Assembly: GCA_964515905.1 (NCBI GenBank)
Contig: CAZEWK010000024.1
Location: 1 to 64,000, forward strand
Origin: GCA-2712985 sp964515905
GTDB lineage: Bacteria; Pseudomonadota; Alphaproteobacteria; UBA7887
Direction: 5' to 3'
DNA: 64,000 nucleotides
A program made the translations under genes and the position numbers. How positions within the stretch are numbered: position 1 is the stretch's first letter; every line of letters begins with the position of its first letter. Shown piece after piece: positions 63,441 through 64,000 of this stretch. The notes below the pieces were generated by a model. The model saw nothing but the letters and a program-made list of their open reading frames with translations, did not search any database and was not told the DNA's origin.

Positions 63441-64000
63441 CTAGTTGCATGCGGACACCGCCCTGTTTGCCATCACCTGAACCAAGTGCGCACGATAGTC
63501 TGGGCCCGCATGTATATCGTTATTCAAGCCGTCTGCGGCAACCGATATATCGCTTATCGCTGAAGGCGAAAAATTCTTTTGTAACGCGGTTTCCATTTCA
63601 GATATCCTAAACACACTCGGCCCTGCACCTGTAACCGCTACACGAACCTTTTCACCAATACGAGCGACCACAACCCCCACTATGGCATATCTGGATGCTG
63701 GGTTTGGAAACTTCATATAAGCTGCCACATCAGGAATTGGGAAATCTACTCCGACAATTAACTCACCCGATTCTAGGACGGTCTCAAACATACCAGTAAA
63801 GAAATTGTCCGCAGCGATCTCTCGAGAGGTCGTTTTAATGGTTGCTCCGAGGCCCACTAGCGCGGCCGGATAATCAGCAGCTGGGTCATTATTTGCAATG
63901 GAACCGCCAAGGGTACCACGGTTACGCACGTGAGGGTCACCAATCAATCCAGCTACCGACGCGAGCCCCGGAATCCTCTTCACAACCTCCGAGTTTGCTG
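63441..64000 (-). CDS. molybdenum-hydroxylase FAD-binding subunit, partial
   Basis: The C-terminal 186 or so residues of a CoxM/CutM-like FAD subunit, cut by the right edge of the window, so the N-terminal FAD motif is missing. Visible family blocks are IGDPHVRNRGTLGGSIANNDPAADYP, the signature of the FAD-binding domain, and the C-terminal CO-dehydrogenase-flavoprotein domain (MKFPNPASRYAIVGVVVARI, RVAVTGAGPSVFRI). The frame stays open to the edge, confirming truncation by the window. Being last before coxD suggests a coxS-coxL-coxM order, as in form II-type clusters, where the true substrate is often not CO. Confidence 0.9.
   Translation of the reverse strand, partial: ANSEVVKRIPGLASVAGLIGDPHVRNRGTLGGSIANNDPAADYPAALVGLGATIKTTSREIAADNFFTGMFETVLESGELIVGVDFPIPDVAAYMKFPNPASRYAIVGVVVARIGEKVRVAVTGAGPSVFRISEMETALQKNFSPSAISDISVAADGLNNDIHAGPDYRAHLVQVMANRAVSACN

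Noticed and set aside
1..64000. CRISPR arrays, insertion sequences or prophage
   Set aside because: No regularly spaced direct repeats, transposase, integrase or phage structural genes were noticed.

Overview
The window looks like chromosomal DNA of an alphaproteobacterium with moderate to low GC, probably an uncultured Rhodospirillales-like or marine lineage. The evidence is gene order: a long superoperon yebC-ruvCAB-ybgC-tolQRAB-pal-cpoB-tilS-ftsH-folP-glmM-thiD, then serC-serA-hisZ-purA, zapA-6S RNA-fthC-ymdB, tkt-gap-pgk, a DUF6476-like gene beside an RluA-family synthase, an alphaproteobacterial-type SerC, and 17 kDa antigen/pdxH. The lineage is inferred from gene content and synteny, not from a phylogeny. 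I saw no transposase, integrase, phage gene or CRISPR array.

Layout. 1-11.2 kb is an accessory-like region: the 3' end of a tRNA-Ser, two small genes (GFA-fold, MmcQ/YjbR-like), a Tat-exported PhoX-type phosphatase, an alpha/beta hydrolase pair, a SCO1 copper chaperone, a 506-aa all-helical-looking protein, two tail-to-tail glutathione S-transferases, an enolase-superfamily enzyme and two SDRs. 11.4-15.5 kb holds tRNA-Glu(CTC), threonine aldolase, a JAMM peptidase, a DUF6476-like protein, an RluA-family synthase and rpoH. 15.5-39.0 kb is almost entirely minus strand: serine, histidine and purine synthesis, thiD, glmM, folP, ftsH, tilS, the Tol-Pal envelope machine, Holliday-junction resolution (ruvABC), yebC, ymdB, fthC, 6S RNA and zapA.

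39.3-50.3 kb is plus strand: the lower-glycolysis/pentose operon (tkt, gap, pgk) with an unknown coupled gene and thiE, then efp, an inositol-monophosphatase homologue whose active site is largely destroyed, and a four-gene envelope cluster (OmpA-like protein, MotA/ExbB-like channel, MotB-like coiled-coil/OmpA protein, single-span membrane protein). 50.7-55.0 kb encodes an RND efflux pump and its adaptor. 55.2-58.5 kb has a histone-deacetylase-family amidohydrolase, a glycine-zipper lipoprotein, pdxH and a cation-efflux protein. 58.5-64 kb is the downstream part of a molybdenum-hydroxylase (CO-dehydrogenase-like, cox) operon: MobA-like fusion, XdhC in two pieces, CoxE-like VWA, CoxD-like MoxR ATPase and a truncated CoxM-like FAD subunit running off the right edge.

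The most unusual items are the apparent IMPase/SuhB pseudoenzyme, the MotA/MotB-like cluster beside it, an SDR with a displaced catalytic tyrosine, and several perfect palindromes or structured leaders in intergenic gaps (serC leader, rpoH upstream hairpin, pal-cpoB palindrome, tkt upstream palindrome). I did not find a clearly new multi-gene defence or mobile system; the four-gene motor-like cluster is the best candidate for an under-described system.
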